64,000 nucleotides of DNA from Rhizodiscina lignyota (taxonomy: Eukaryota > Ascomycota > Dothideomycetes > Aulographales > Rhizodiscinaceae), in assembly GCA_010015805.1 (NCBI GenBank), contig ML978125.1, positions 620,001 to 684,000 of the forward strand. Direction: 5' to 3'. Positions 35,500 to 49,680 of the stretch are shown piece by piece. Positions within the stretch are counted from its first letter, which is position 1. Each line of letters opens with the position of its first letter. A program made the position numbers and the translations under genes. The notes beneath the pieces are model-generated. The model was not told the DNA's origin and did not search any database. It saw only the letters and a program-made list of their open reading frames with translations.

Positions 35500-38201
35500 T
35501 GTGGTTCTTCGACGCCCGCAGCGTCCTTCCTCTGGAGCTCATCCGCGTGCGGGAGCAGAACCTGCCCTTGCGGGGCGGTGACCAAAGCCCAGCCTATATA
35601 GCAGACACTACCCGGCTCATCGTGATGTGCAGAGGAGAATTTTTGGGCGTAGCGTGGACGATTGCAGCGGGTCGACGGTTTTGTTGTGGCAGCGGTGCGG
35701 CGGCGCCTTGAGGACTGCGGTGCCCGAACGGCAGAAGGCGCCGAAGGAGCGCGTCCAATGCTAGAGGAGAAGCATGTCGGGCAAGCCCCAAGCGAGTGAA
35801 GAAGCAAAGGAGCGTGTGTAGGGCGTGGAGTGTTGGAGTGGTGAGGTGGATGAGAGTCGTCGGAGCTGCAGCGCTGGTGAAAGGCCCCTCTCTGCCTCTC
35901 TTTTCGCTCGCGCTCTAGCGGGAAGGGTGTATCTAAAAACGGAGTAACATTAGCCGAGCGCTCACATGACTCGTTCTTTCTTTCAACGCGTGAGCTGGAC
36001 GGCGCGTGGGTGGAGGGACGGCTTCCTCACGCCTTTCCCTCCTGCTTGCTCACTTGCGCGGTTTTGGTCGTGCTAACAGCAGCCAAAAGCACCTAAACGC
36101 TCCTCACACCACTCGACCCCGGATCTGCATGCATACGAGCAGCACGTTTTCGCCTTCCCGCTCCGCTGCTTCAGCAACGGCGACGAACAATGCCTCTGCC
36201 CAACTTCGGCCAGCTGTCCCTTCCGTCACCATGCTTTATCACACCTTTGTTGCCCATAGACGCACCCTTCCCCAAGCACGCGGGTCCGTGCCCGGCCATT
36301 ATCTTCAATCATCAATGAGCAGAATCACCTCGAGCAGCTCCCGTGCCCTCGACCGGGGCTTACAGGTAGCCATTACACATGCCCTCCAACTGCCGTCCCG
36401 AAGGCATCCTACCACCCTCTATCCTACCTACTTGCTCGACGCACCTATTCCTAGCACAGCCCCGCATCCGCTGTGCTGGGAGGCCTGCTTCGTTTTCTGA
36501 TGTGTGATGAAAGAGCTCGTCATGACCCATCTCCACTAAATTTTCTGGAAGGCTTACATACGTCGTTTCAACCACCTTGAGCGCCTGCTGTTGCTGCATT
36601 GCTGTCAATGGGCGGGAGGAAGGGTCCGTCAGCCAGAAACGCCGAACGCCCATCCCACGCCTGCCGCATGATGGATATTCCAAAGCAGAAACATGTGTCG
36701 CACGCGACCTGTGGGCGGCTTCCATCGAACGACTCCGTTTACGAAGCCTCCCGTAGAGCCGATCCCGCAGCCTTGCCAAGGACGTGAATGCTCGTTTATG
36801 CTCATCTGGGCCTCGTTGCTGGGGTGCGAGTTCAGTTCGTGCACACATTGGCTGAAGCCATCTCATCCTCCGACAGCTCTCGGTTCTGCTTATCATACTC
36901 CTGCAGAGACCCTCCAACGAATTGTGGGGCCAGCCAGGTGCGTCATGCAGGACCTTGGGATTTTATATTTGGCCAAGGCGAATCTCGCCAGTCGTCTCAC
37001 GCATTTTCGTCCGTCTCGCTTTCTTTGAAAGTCAGTTGCTGCTTGCTCTATACGAAGCTCAGCCATTGAGGTCTGGGCCAAGGTGCAACGTCCCTTGCAT
37101 TCAAGAAATGGTTCCGCGGATGCACAGAGTCCTCTCATACTGCGAGTCGGAATCTGCGAACATCTAAGACTTTGCAATTCCCTTTTTGCGATCAGGCTCG
37201 CACTCTATCCGAAGCCATTACAAGTGGAATGCTTGATTTCGGATTGACATATTTGCATGCCTGAGAGGTATGCGTTTAATAAGAATAAGAGTCGACTTTT
37301 GTCTTTTCCGCGGATGCGAAAATTCACGAGTCTATCCTATTTTCTCTCTTCCTTGCTTCCAGTAGAGGCGTGCCATATTCGAAGAACGGATGCAGGGGTC
37401 AAAAACTATTCTATAGATAAAAACAACCTAATTGAGTCTATGTAGTTGGAATAAGAAATCATACATACACCCATTATTTCGTAGCTGAGGGGGGCGGTTA
37501 GGTGCCGTGGCACCCCATGGGCGTATCAGCCCTACGATAATTCCATAAGCCTTCCCAGCTACGCATGGTATATCTGAACGTCATGTCCATGATTAAGGAG
37601 TAAGGTCGAAGAATCACCTCTTCAGACCCTCCGGAGGAGGCGAGAATGAACGCATGCCGACATGGCCGAGGGGCCAGTCCACTTTGCTTTTTCACGAGCG
37701 GCATTCTCGTTTTGGCACTCTGCTGACACCGATTGAATTCAGGTTCAGAGAGCTGAAGTCGACATCCGAATCCTTTGCGATGAAAGCGCCAAAAAACCAA
37801 ATGACTAAGTCCAAGTAGTCAATACTAATGATATTGTTAGGGTTAAGTAGAGGGGATCTTTGCTCCCCGATGGCTGACTAACTAGGGATGTGGTTCGAAA
37901 TATCGTAACATGATACCTTTCTCGGCTTCGTCTACACTCCGTCTTTGACGGCGAAGTATGACTCCGTTAATGTAGGATCTCATTGTCAAAGCTCTCTTTT
38001 GCCTCACTTCATTTCTCAATTTCACACGACACCATTCAAACTCGAACCATATGTGAACATTGAATGTGCCAACCTCCAGGCAAACTGTTTCATCGAATTC
38101 CCATCATGTTGCTTCAATCACCTGATATTGAGGGCATCATTCCATAGCGACTCTTATTACGATATCTACATATTCATTCACGTCTAAAATTGCAATTGAA
38201 T
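35500..38201. other. Long intergenic region, 2.7 kb, between Rim15 and the Zn2Cys6 regulator
   Basis: Divergent promoters with no gene I can support. The part near Rim15 (35500-36500) is GC-rich and fits a long 5' leader. Open frames of 164 codons (36006-36500, plus) and 185 codons (36360-36917, minus) overlap and match no family I know, nor does a 100-codon minus frame at 37498-37800. From about 37180 on the DNA becomes AT-rich. A stem-loop lies at 37481-37535. Confidence 0.4.
37481..37535. repeat. Imperfect nested stem-loop
   Basis: The core GGTGCC-GT-GGCACC (37501-37514) is a perfect inverted repeat with a two-base loop. An outer pair, GTAGCTGA at 37481-37488 with TCAG-CC-CTAC at 37526-37535, can close a larger stem with a two-base bulge. 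Function is unknown; it may be chance. Confidence 0.4.
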
Positions 38202-39879
38202 ATGGTCTACTGCGGAAAGCCAAGCAAGTCATGCGAAGCATGTCGAACAACTAAAACCAAGGTGTGTTTTATTCTCGTTCTTCTATTCGGCTCCAGCTGT
38301 TCAACTGCTTGCCCATTTGGTAATATGACGAGAACAGTGTGACAAGGGCCTCCCATCGTGCGGTCAATGCATCAGACTAGGCCGCTTATGTCCTGGCTAC
38401 AGAGATGTGGAGGCTCTACTCTTCCGCAACGAGACGAATAAGACAGTTCGAAGGGCTCGATATGGAAAGCGATCGGATACGGTTTCTGAGCTGGTTTCTC
38501 CGTATACAAATAGCTACGCAGAATATGGTGTAATACCAGGCCCGGGACCTCCTCCGAGTTCAGCGAGGGTACTGGACCTTCCACCCTCTCTGCGTGATCA
38601 AGCAATCGGACTTTTTTTCCATCAGCTCTCAGCAGAACCCGGGTGCATCAACTACATCAAGCCTGTGTACAGAACCTTCGAAAATGGATTCCTAGAGGAC
38701 CTCTTCGAGTCAATCGGCTTGGCTTTTATGTCTGCTTCCACTTCTGGTAATAATTTAATGTCCGAGGCATGGAAAAAATACGCCAGCGTGTTGCGGTCGG
38801 TAAATACAGCTCTGGGAGACATGGGCAGTGCGACAAGTGACGAGACACTCATTGCGGTCTTGCTGCTTGCCTTGTTCGAGGTATTCAATTTGATTCTACT
38901 GTATTATTTCTTGCTAATATCCACCGCAGAGCATTACATGCGATACTCCGAGATCTCTGCGATCATGGGATCGACACTGTGACGGAGCAACAGCGATAGT
39001 CAATGCCCGCGGTACAGAACAATTTCAGAGCGAACTGGGCCTCAAAGTCTTTTACCATGTCCGCGATTACCTTGTAAGACGTCCCAAGTCTTTTCGAAAC
39101 ATTCGTTTCGCTGATGAACAAGGCAATAGATGATTCAAGCTTATCAAAAAAGAGTTTGCATCCCCAGAACGATTCTCGAATTAGCATGCGCGGCTGATGC
39201 TGTGGACCCTACGATTGATATCGCAGAGAAAAGCCTTTTCCATATCAATGCATCCGTCTGCTCTCTTCGGCACCAAGAAACCTCTACCAATGCCGATCCG
39301 TCAGGCCTCCTTTCCTTCGCCAAGTGCATCGACGAGGAATTCGAGAACTGGGTTGACACGATCCCAGATCACTACAAATTTACCATCGTCCCCGATAATT
39401 CGCCAGACACCCTCAACGGCCTCTATCACACCTACCCTAGTTTTGCAGCTTCAAGGATATGGAACATCTACCGCTGCGGTCGGATCCTCACACAAGAAGT
39501 CGTCGTCCGTCAACTGCTCTCCGGCCAAACGGGCTTGGATCCGTGGTCAACGAGTTCGCAGCTCCAAAGCTCTCGTGCCACGACTGCACAATTGTGCGCC
39601 GATATATGTGCCAGCGTACCATCGTTCCTTAAATCGGGCTCTCTACGGGCCGCCACTGGACATGCTCTGCTCTGGCCGTTGTATGTTGTTGCCACGACTA
39701 CGAATGTGGAACCGAGCACGAGGAGCTGGGTCGTTACTGAGCTGAGGGAGATATCGCGGCGGACGGCAGTGCTTCAGGGGATGGGATTGGCCGATGCGTT
39801 GAGCATGAAGTGGGAGATCACTTTGTGGAGTAAGAATGCCAGGATTGAAACAGTAGAGGATGACAATATGGAGTGGTGA
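38202..39879 (+). CDS. Zn(II)2Cys6 fungal transcription factor
   Basis: DNA-binding regulator with an N-terminal binuclear zinc cluster and a fungal-specific middle homology region. Exons: 38202-38261, 38338-38880, 38930-39073, 39130-39879; all joins in phase 0; 498 residues. The cluster is completed only after splicing the first intron: C-x2-C-x6-C-x6-C-x2-C-x6-C, from CEAC in exon 1 to CDKG...SCGQC...LC in exon 2, followed by PGYRD. The third exon supplies SLRSWDRHCDGATAIV and ELGLKVFYHVRDYL, typical of regulators whose central domain reads SLxSWxxHxxGAxxLLxxRG. No gene cluster adjoins, so its targets cannot be inferred. The TATGG start context is weak, but no other in-frame ATG lies before the cluster. 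Confidence 0.88.
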
Positions 39880-40442
39880 GTGTGCATGCTAGCAGTCATA
39901 CGTATCGTCAGCAACAAGTCGAATACAATTTGGACAATTTAAGGATCAGGCATTCAGAGCATCGAACCTGGAGCTGTTCGAGTCGAAAGAGAATAGCATT
40001 TGAGCATCGATGACACACTAACACGAACGAAGGTCTCGAAGATCTTGCGATGGCCCAGCACCAGTGACACGCTGAGTAGAATCTCGATAGCAAAACGTAT
40101 CATTGTTGCTGACTATCTAATGTTTGATCCATGAAGTCTATTTTATCACAGATACATATCTTAGTATCGATTTTGCTCTAAATAGAGCCTCGACACTTTT
40201 AATCGCATCCAAATTAAGCGTCATTTGGAACCAAAGAAGAATATCTATGACCATAAAGATCGCATCGGCTGGGTATCTCGTACATGAGCTGTGCATGGAA
40301 CTGGGCGAGTCTCAATAACATCGTCGACTGGGATAAATGAGATGCCGATCAAAATTACTTAGAAGCGCGTCGCTTAGGCAATTGTGGAGTAGCAGAAGAA
40401 GAGCGTTTGCCAGATGCCGTTGTCACATTTGTACATTTACGA
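39880..40442. other. Convergent intergenic region between the Zn2Cys6 and Mgr3-like genes
   Basis: About 560 bases, AT-rich, holding both 3' ends. Nothing else is seen. Confidence 0.5.
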
Positions 40443-41972
40443 TTACGCAGCTACCTGCTGCGTACGTTTGATGCCTTCATTAGCCATCTTAACACCCTCA
40501 TCCCAGCCCACGCCCTCTGCTACGTCTCTTGCCTTCTCGTACTGCCGAGCCGCTTCATCGTTCTTCTTGCTTCGTTCTGCGAGCTCGCCGAGGTTATACA
40601 AGGCAGCACATCTGGCCTGATCGCACTCTTCGGTTCTGTCCTCTGCCGGTACTCGCTCGGCAGTGGCAATGGCCATGTTGGCCCACTGAATGGCCTGAGT
40701 TACGGGGTCCACCATTGGAAGTGATGGTTCAGCTGGGCGATCTGGGCGTTTTAATGATGAGTCTGATGACCCTGGTTGTGGATTAAGCTTATTAAGTGGT
40801 TTCATAAAGCCACCGCTTGGTCTCTGTACCGGTTTAGTTGGTGCTGGATCTGATTGCGTCCTGGTAGTTGTTTGATTTGGTTGTTGAGAAAGGGATGTGG
40901 CAAGATTATTCACTACCGAACTAGTTAGACATATTTCTTCATGATGAACGGAGGGGATGGACATACTGAGAATGGCTGCGTGACACGTGTTGGTCGGACA
41001 CACAGTTAAGGCTTGAAGAAATAGCGGAGCAGCATATGCATGCTGGCCTTTCTCTTCGTACTCGTGAGCTAGCCCTGTATCTCGATTCAGTATTTGCGGG
41101 CTCAAATTAGATGAGAGTTCATCCATACGCTCCATTGTTCCCCCAAATTCCTCACCAGCAATCCACTCGCCTTCTCCTTGCTTTTCACCTTCAACTTCCC
41201 TCCGTCTCTTCTCCTTCAACAGTGTCTCGACCGCCCATGAAAAAGCATCTTCTGCTTTCTCGGACTCGTCAATCCACGGCAGACCGTACAGCTCTCCGAC
41301 TTTGGTACTACACCTCACCGCCCATGCCAATATCCTCGTTCTCTTCCCATCCTCAACGTGCTTATCTCCAAATAATTGCACCCACTTCACGCAGTCTCCT
41401 CTTATGCTCTCCAGCACGTCGATAGCTTGTTGATAATGGTAAAACTTCTCGAAGAACTCTGCATACCGGATCTTTATCCCAATGGTCATGTCTGAGAAGG
41501 GATCCATGCCAATCTCTTGGGCCATCATGAGCGCCCTCTTATGATATTTTAGCGCCTGTTTTGGATCTGGTTGTACGTATTCGTAGTGAAAGGCTTTCCG
41601 CAGTTCTTTCACGACAGGTTCTGGCATGCCGATGTATGGCTTTACGATGTATTGGTCATAGTAAAAGGGAAGGTAGAGGAGGAGGCCGGAAGAGAAGCTG
41701 AAGCTATTGGAGACAGTTAGTGGAGGTATAGACCACTCAATCTATGCAGAAGCGTACAGTACTACAAATACGGTCATTGAAACGGGATTCTGCCTCCATA
41801 ATTGCCTGAATCTCTGTCTCGTCGACATTCCCCTGCTCTGCACGCGGTGCTGTATGTGCGGTCGCGTTCGCGCTCGAAGCTCTGCAAAGGGCGTTGACAG
41901 TGGATGGCTCTGGCGGAAAAGGCATTGCGCACTTCTGGGAGCAGCAGCTCGTGGTATTATTCTGGAGAACAT
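40443..41972 (-). CDS. Mitochondrial inner-membrane TPR protein, Mgr3-like (i-AAA protease adaptor)
   Basis: Probably the filamentous-fungal relative of Mgr3, which with Mgr1 presents substrates to the i-AAA protease Yme1 in the intermembrane space. Minus-strand exons: 41972-41758, 41703-40967, 40912-40443; 473 residues (yeast Mgr3 is about 500). The N-terminus MFSRIIPRAAAPRSAQ is a basic, Arg-rich presequence; one membrane span follows, near residues 65-90, across the first exon join (MTVFVV|LFSFSSGLLLYLPFYY). Then LRKAFHYEYVQPDPKQALKYHKRAL starts a series of TPR-like helices. The last intron (40913-40966, 54 bases) is a multiple of three with no stop; its removal gives the expected TPR text HAAILMNNLATSLSQQ. 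The assignment to Mgr3 rests on architecture and length, so a general TPR protein is the alternative. Confidence 0.75.
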
Positions 41973-42726
41973 ATTGCACTTGTCGCAGCAAATGCGAAAG
42001 AAAAATGTCGAATGCAGCAGTTCGCTGCGATCATGACTTTCGACGAGAACAGACGGAACATGGAAGCTCTGACCAATCACATTGCAGCATGCTGGACTAC
42101 AAGTAACAACTTTCGCGTTCTTCCTCCTGGTTGACTTCTTCCTAAATACTCACTCTTCAACAATTTCTTATAGTCCTGTGAATTTGCGTCTAATCTTGGT
42201 AATTCTATCCTTCTCAATTTAAGGTCGAGCAATATTGCTGATGGCCGACTATGCATGGAACTCTCGGCGTTCGTTCAATGGCTCGAAAGCAGGCTCATGC
42301 AGCTTCGCAGCTCCGAGGCTCCTGGCCTGAATTACGGTCTCTAGCGATCGAGCAACCAACTATGCGATTCTATTTTGCCCTTCCAGGGTATCTCTCCAAG
42401 CAGAGATCGAGGCGTGTCACCGATTGGTATTTGATGCTGTGGTTGGTTGCTCAAGCCACACTTCCTGCGGAATGACGTCGGCATTTACCTATCTGCAACT
42501 TCCCCGATGATGGGAACCTTGACTTTGCCATGAAGAATTGCGTAAAAGTCACAGTTTCTCTGCACCGTTTCTTCTTCTGCATCTTGATACATCGCGCAGT
42601 TTCATTCGGCGTCGCTATAGTTTCCTCTGTGATACCCATTGAGTTCACTTCCATTCCATTGATTTTCTCCATTCTATACGTAAGCTTCTCGTACACCCAG
42701 CAAAGTCCCAAAGTACGGCGACGAAA
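41973..42726. promoter_or_regulatory. Divergent promoter region of the Mgr3-like and DUF1989 genes
   Basis: About 750 bases, moderately AT-rich. Pyrimidine-rich sequence (around 42545-42700) precedes the DUF1989 start. No coding sequence or clear element is seen. Confidence 0.4.
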
Positions 42727-44611
42727 ATGTCCTCTTCTCTCCCAGAGATCCAGCAGATCCCTGCGAGGCATGGGACTGCGACCTTCGTGCCGAAAGGTCA
42801 CATCATCAAAATCATCAATACCTATGGACGACAAGTCGTAGATACATGGGCTTTTGCCTTGCCCAATCCACCAACTCAGGAGGAGATGGATGAAGACGAT
42901 GAGAGGGAAGAAGAGGCAAGGAGAGTGCAGGAAGAGGTTGAGAATATGCAGGGGGAGGAAGAAGGTGGAGATAACGACGAGGCTGCCGGACAAGAGGAAG
43001 AAGCGCTGCAGGAGGGTGAAGCGAGTGCTGGGGCGGAGCAACAAGAGAAGGGTCCAGGCGAAGAACAAACCGGCAAAGGAAATGAAGAAGAGGTCTCAGG
43101 CGAAATTTCGCCTGAGAAGCACGAGGCAGACGAAGGTGCGCAAAAAGTTCCAGGCTCAGAAACAGAGACGGACGGCGAGAAAGCGAAGGATGCCGCTGCA
43201 CAGGCGGAGAAAGCTACACCTTCAAAGGCGGCCGGATGGGGTGCGTACATCCCTTCGATATCACGCTCCAGAGGTAGTACTGCTGGAGCAGAAGCAAAGA
43301 CGGCGCAAAAGAGCGAGCAAGAGAACAAGACACCAACCAAAACCGGTGAAAAGAAGACTTGGGCTTCATACATTACTAGGCAAGGTGGACCGTCGAAAGC
43401 AGAGGAGAAGAGCAAGGCAAAGGCGAAGGAAGGTGAACAGCGAACTTGGGGATCGTATATCCCCTCTGGCCAAGGTTTCTCGAACTATGTTCCGTCAAGC
43501 AGGAGTGTATCTGCGTTTACACGTAGTCACTATCGAGATCCGACAAAGTCAATTGCAGAGCAGATGTATGATTTCTCAAAGACTCCTGTTGGTGCCGGAG
43601 CTATATCAGGTACGATCCAAGCTACACTTACGTATAGATCAAGCTAAGCTAACTCGATCTCTTAACACAGCTGCCTCCGGCTCAGGCTACGCCGGCTCCG
43701 CCTACGCCGCCTACCAAGCATGGAGCAGTAAACAAGCAGCTCTTCAGACCGGCCCTCCGATGGAATACCTCAGCATGCCACACACCCATACCGCGACATT
43801 CCACCTCATTCCGAAACTCAACGACACTCTCGTCTCCAACCTGCGCAAGCCCATGCTCACAGTCATCGAAGACACCTCCGCCGTCCACGACACTCTCATC
43901 GCAGCCTGCGACCCGCAGCGCTACCGCGAGCTCGGCGTGCAGAACTGGGAAGAGCACGGCAGCTGCGCGGAGAACCTCGTCCTCGCCTTGAAAGAACTCA
44001 ACCAGAAAGCCGGACTGAAGGGGAGCAAAGCTGTTGGAACAGACGTCACGGTGAACACAGTGCCCGCTCCCTTGAATCTGTTTATGAATATTCCTTGGAA
44101 AGACGACGGCGTGGTGACGTTCGAGCCGCCGCGGGGGAAGAAGGGCGAGTTCATTAGGCTGAAGGCGGAGAGGGACGTGGTGGTCGTGATGAGCGCGTGC
44201 CCCATGGACGTCACGCCTGTGAATGGGGGCAAGTGCATGGCGGCGCATTTTATTGTGCAGGAACCGGAGAAGAAGACGCCGTTGAAGAAACCAGTCAAGA
44301 AGGCGGCATCAGCGGCGAAGAAGGCACCGGCACCACAAACTGCGACACCGCAGAAGCCGGCAATAGCGACGCCGACGAAGAAGACAGGCGGGCCTGTGAA
44401 GAGGCCGAGCCAGACAAACACGACAAATAGCCAAGCTGCGGCAGCTAGGAAGCCGAGCCAGCCGAGGAGAGCACCAGCGACGAACGGTGCTACGACTGGG
44501 GCGGCGGAGAGGAGAGAAAGTTCACCACAGGTCAATCAACCAAAGCCTGGGAGGCCAAAGCCGAAGAAGCTGGAGAAGAGAACACCGAGTCACACGAGCG
44601 CTGCGCAGTAG
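42727..44611 (+). CDS. DUF1989 (urea carboxylase-associated-like) protein with large acidic insert and basic tail
   Basis: Exons 42727-43609 and 43671-44611, joined in phase 1; 607 residues. The DUF1989 domain, known in bacteria next to urea carboxylase and guanidine-degradation genes, is present in two parts. The first strand unit (IPARHGTATFVPKGHIIKI and YGRQVVDTWAF) is at residues 11-43; the rest resumes near 325 with MEYLSMPHTHTATFHL, then RKPMLTVIEDTSAVHDTL, CAENLVLALKELN, PLNLFMNIPW and SACPMDVTPVNGG (to about 505). Between them lies an insert of about 250 residues, very acidic at 52-160 and then Lys/Ala-rich, with repeats at W171, W212 and W241 (W-G/A-A/S-Y-I). The last 100 residues are Lys/Pro/Ala-rich, like a histone H1 tail. 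ATG context AAAATGTC is good. Metal-binding-type residues (Cys, His) of the domain look retained, so it may be catalytic; substrate unknown. Confidence 0.85.
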
Positions 44612-45237
44612 GCGTTTCGTACAACGGGACCGTATTTTGAGGTATGTGGTGCGGGGTGACCATGGTATTCTTCTATATGAAAGGAAATGAGCGCGTGTGA
44701 GGAAAGGGAAGCGGCGCTATTCGGGAATTTTGCAGGACGAATTCTCTCTTCTGGAAACTGACTTGGCGGCTTGCAGTTTGGATTAATGTAGTCAGGCGAG
44801 CAGGCGGCGGCTGAAAGCTTGAGATATCACAGTTCATCATTTTGGAGCCATCATTCTGATGAAAGGAAATATGTCATGTACTATGATTTACAGTAGTCAC
44901 TATTACGCCGTTTCAATTTCAAAATCAGAAATCAGCAGGAGCCCATTAAACACCACCGAGATTCCTGATGTCCCCATGCCGCCGCTCTGAATGCAAATCG
45001 CTCGTGCACGGTATCTGCGCGCCTCGAGCGTCATGAAGATTTGAAATGAGGTTCTGACTGAACATTCGGGATATTGGGGGAGGAAAGAACGATCAGGCCT
45101 GCCCAATCCGACATTTCTTTGTACGAGTTCGATCGATGAGGGTTTTTCTAGTTATACACAGTCGTTGAATCTGTGAGGGGGAAGACAAACGAGATGCAGG
45201 ATTTTGAGGTAAGAGGGAGTAGGTGACGCGGAGTAGA
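44612..45237. other. Convergent intergenic region between the DUF1989 and chitin synthase genes
   Basis: About 630 bases containing both 3' ends. The open frame that continues chitin synthase sequence past 45432 to 45093 is intron read-through, not coding. Nothing else is seen. Confidence 0.5.
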
Positions 45238-48268
<3,031 letters not shown>

Positions 48269-49680
48269 GGCGGGCGAAGCTTAAAGCTGGCTGAGACTGG
48301 AGGTGAAAGAATGGAGCGAAAGGTCGCGGTATCCTGCTGCCCGAGCGAAGGTGACGAGAGCAGCAGAAGAGGGTGAAGGAACGATGAAAGTTTCAGTAGG
48401 TCGAGTTGGATCAGGGCTGAGGAGGATGACTTGCTCTAATCCCGGGCGGGCGTCGACGTAACTTGTAGAGGAAAAGGCAGGCCGGGGGCGAGCAGGCAGG
48501 CTTGGCGGCGTGTGGAGGTGCCGTGCGTGCTTGAGATGTGTCGCTAGCGCCCCAAGATCGGCCTGAGCGCCGCAGCGAGCCAACCCAGACGCGCGCGCCG
48601 TTTGCTCCCCTGTTTCAGGTGCCGTCGACAGTGATGCGATGCGAATTTGCCGTGAAAGGGGCGTGCCAGTGCGGTTGCTTAAAGGAATAGGGTGCTCCGC
48701 GTTTCTTTCTTGCTGCCAACTTCCACCCCTCGCCCAGCGCGTCGTTGAAAACAGGCCCTTCAGGGTGCGAAACATCACACGCCTGCACCGCATCCAGCAG
48801 CGCGCATGCAACGCACCGCCAGATTGCAAATTTTTGCTGCTGCTTCCAGAAGGCCAAAAATAGGGCGCATGAACAGGCCGAGTGGCTACCGGCCAGGCGA
48901 TTCGCGCGTGCAACGTCGCGACTGGCCACCAGCCAATTTCGCCGCAATAAGTGCACAGCCTCACCCGGCTTCCCTGCATACGCGTCCGCTCCTCAACATC
49001 TCGCACTTCTGTGCTAGTGCGAGTGCATTCCCTATTCGAGCACTGCGCTCTGCTGTATCAAGTGGAATCAATTGTCGTTGACTCTCGGCGACTTCTGGCT
49101 TCAAGTCTCGCGTCCGTTCTGTGCTGTTGTCCGCGTCTTTGCTGCGAACGGTCAAATTCTTATCTGCAATCCGTATTGACCACCGCCTCCATCAGCAGCT
49201 GAGCACCTGGCCACCGTCTCATGCACTGCAACTGCGCAGCGGAGTGGCGCAGGTGCCTTTGAATTGAAGCCAACTGGTATGTTCGTCTGTTGTACCTTAT
49301 ACATAGAAGATTTGCTTTAAGACTTTCCCTATGGCGGAAGTCACCTGCTTCCGAGTCTTGATAATCCCATAAATCGCCCCTCGAATGGCAGCGCGAGCCT
49401 CATAACAGCTTTAAGTCTGATCTGAGCCACTCGATTAATTCCAATTTCATACGTCTGATCAAAGTAGCTTGACTTCCATGCCTACTTTTGGCATTATGAA
49501 TACAATTCTGTGAAGAAATGCGCCATGCTCCGCTCAAAATATCAAATCAATCACTATGACAGCCTCAGTGCTTTGCCTGTTTCACGAGAATGTCTCATCT
49601 TCGCAGTTTCTTCGCCTTGCTGCATGTTTATCTCGCATCGCTAACTAACAAGGCTTCCTGGTGCAGGGTTTCCAGAATCG
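48269..49680. promoter_or_regulatory. Divergent promoter region of the chitin synthase and DUF218 genes
   Basis: About 1.4 kb. The first 750 bases next to the chitin synthase are GC-rich and open on both strands, consistent with a leader; the rest is more AT-rich. A 241-codon minus frame (48281-49006) has no family resemblance. No clear element is seen. Confidence 0.4.

Noticed and set aside
36006-36917. Overlapping 164- and 185-codon frames on opposite strands between Rim15 and the Zn2Cys6 gene
   Set aside because: Both lie in GC-rich sequence near the Rim15 leader, contradict each other over part of their length, and resemble no family.
37836-37848. GTTAGGGTTAAG, telomere-like sequence
   Set aside because: Less than two TTAGGG units. 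That is expected by chance, and no subtelomeric context is visible.
42854-43609. Second long open frame overlapping exon 1 of the DUF1989 gene, with further open frames on the minus strand
   Set aside because: The region is dominated by GAA/AAG/GAG-type codons, which stay open in several frames. The product in the second frame is a Lys/Arg-rich run without family match, while the first frame carries the conserved DUF1989 start and joins in phase to exon 2.
45093-45237. C-terminal extension of chitin synthase by reading through the last intron
   Set aside because: A GTAAGT donor at 45431 and an acceptor at 45376 restore the conserved two-span C-terminus ending CCMARR; the read-through text has no family match.
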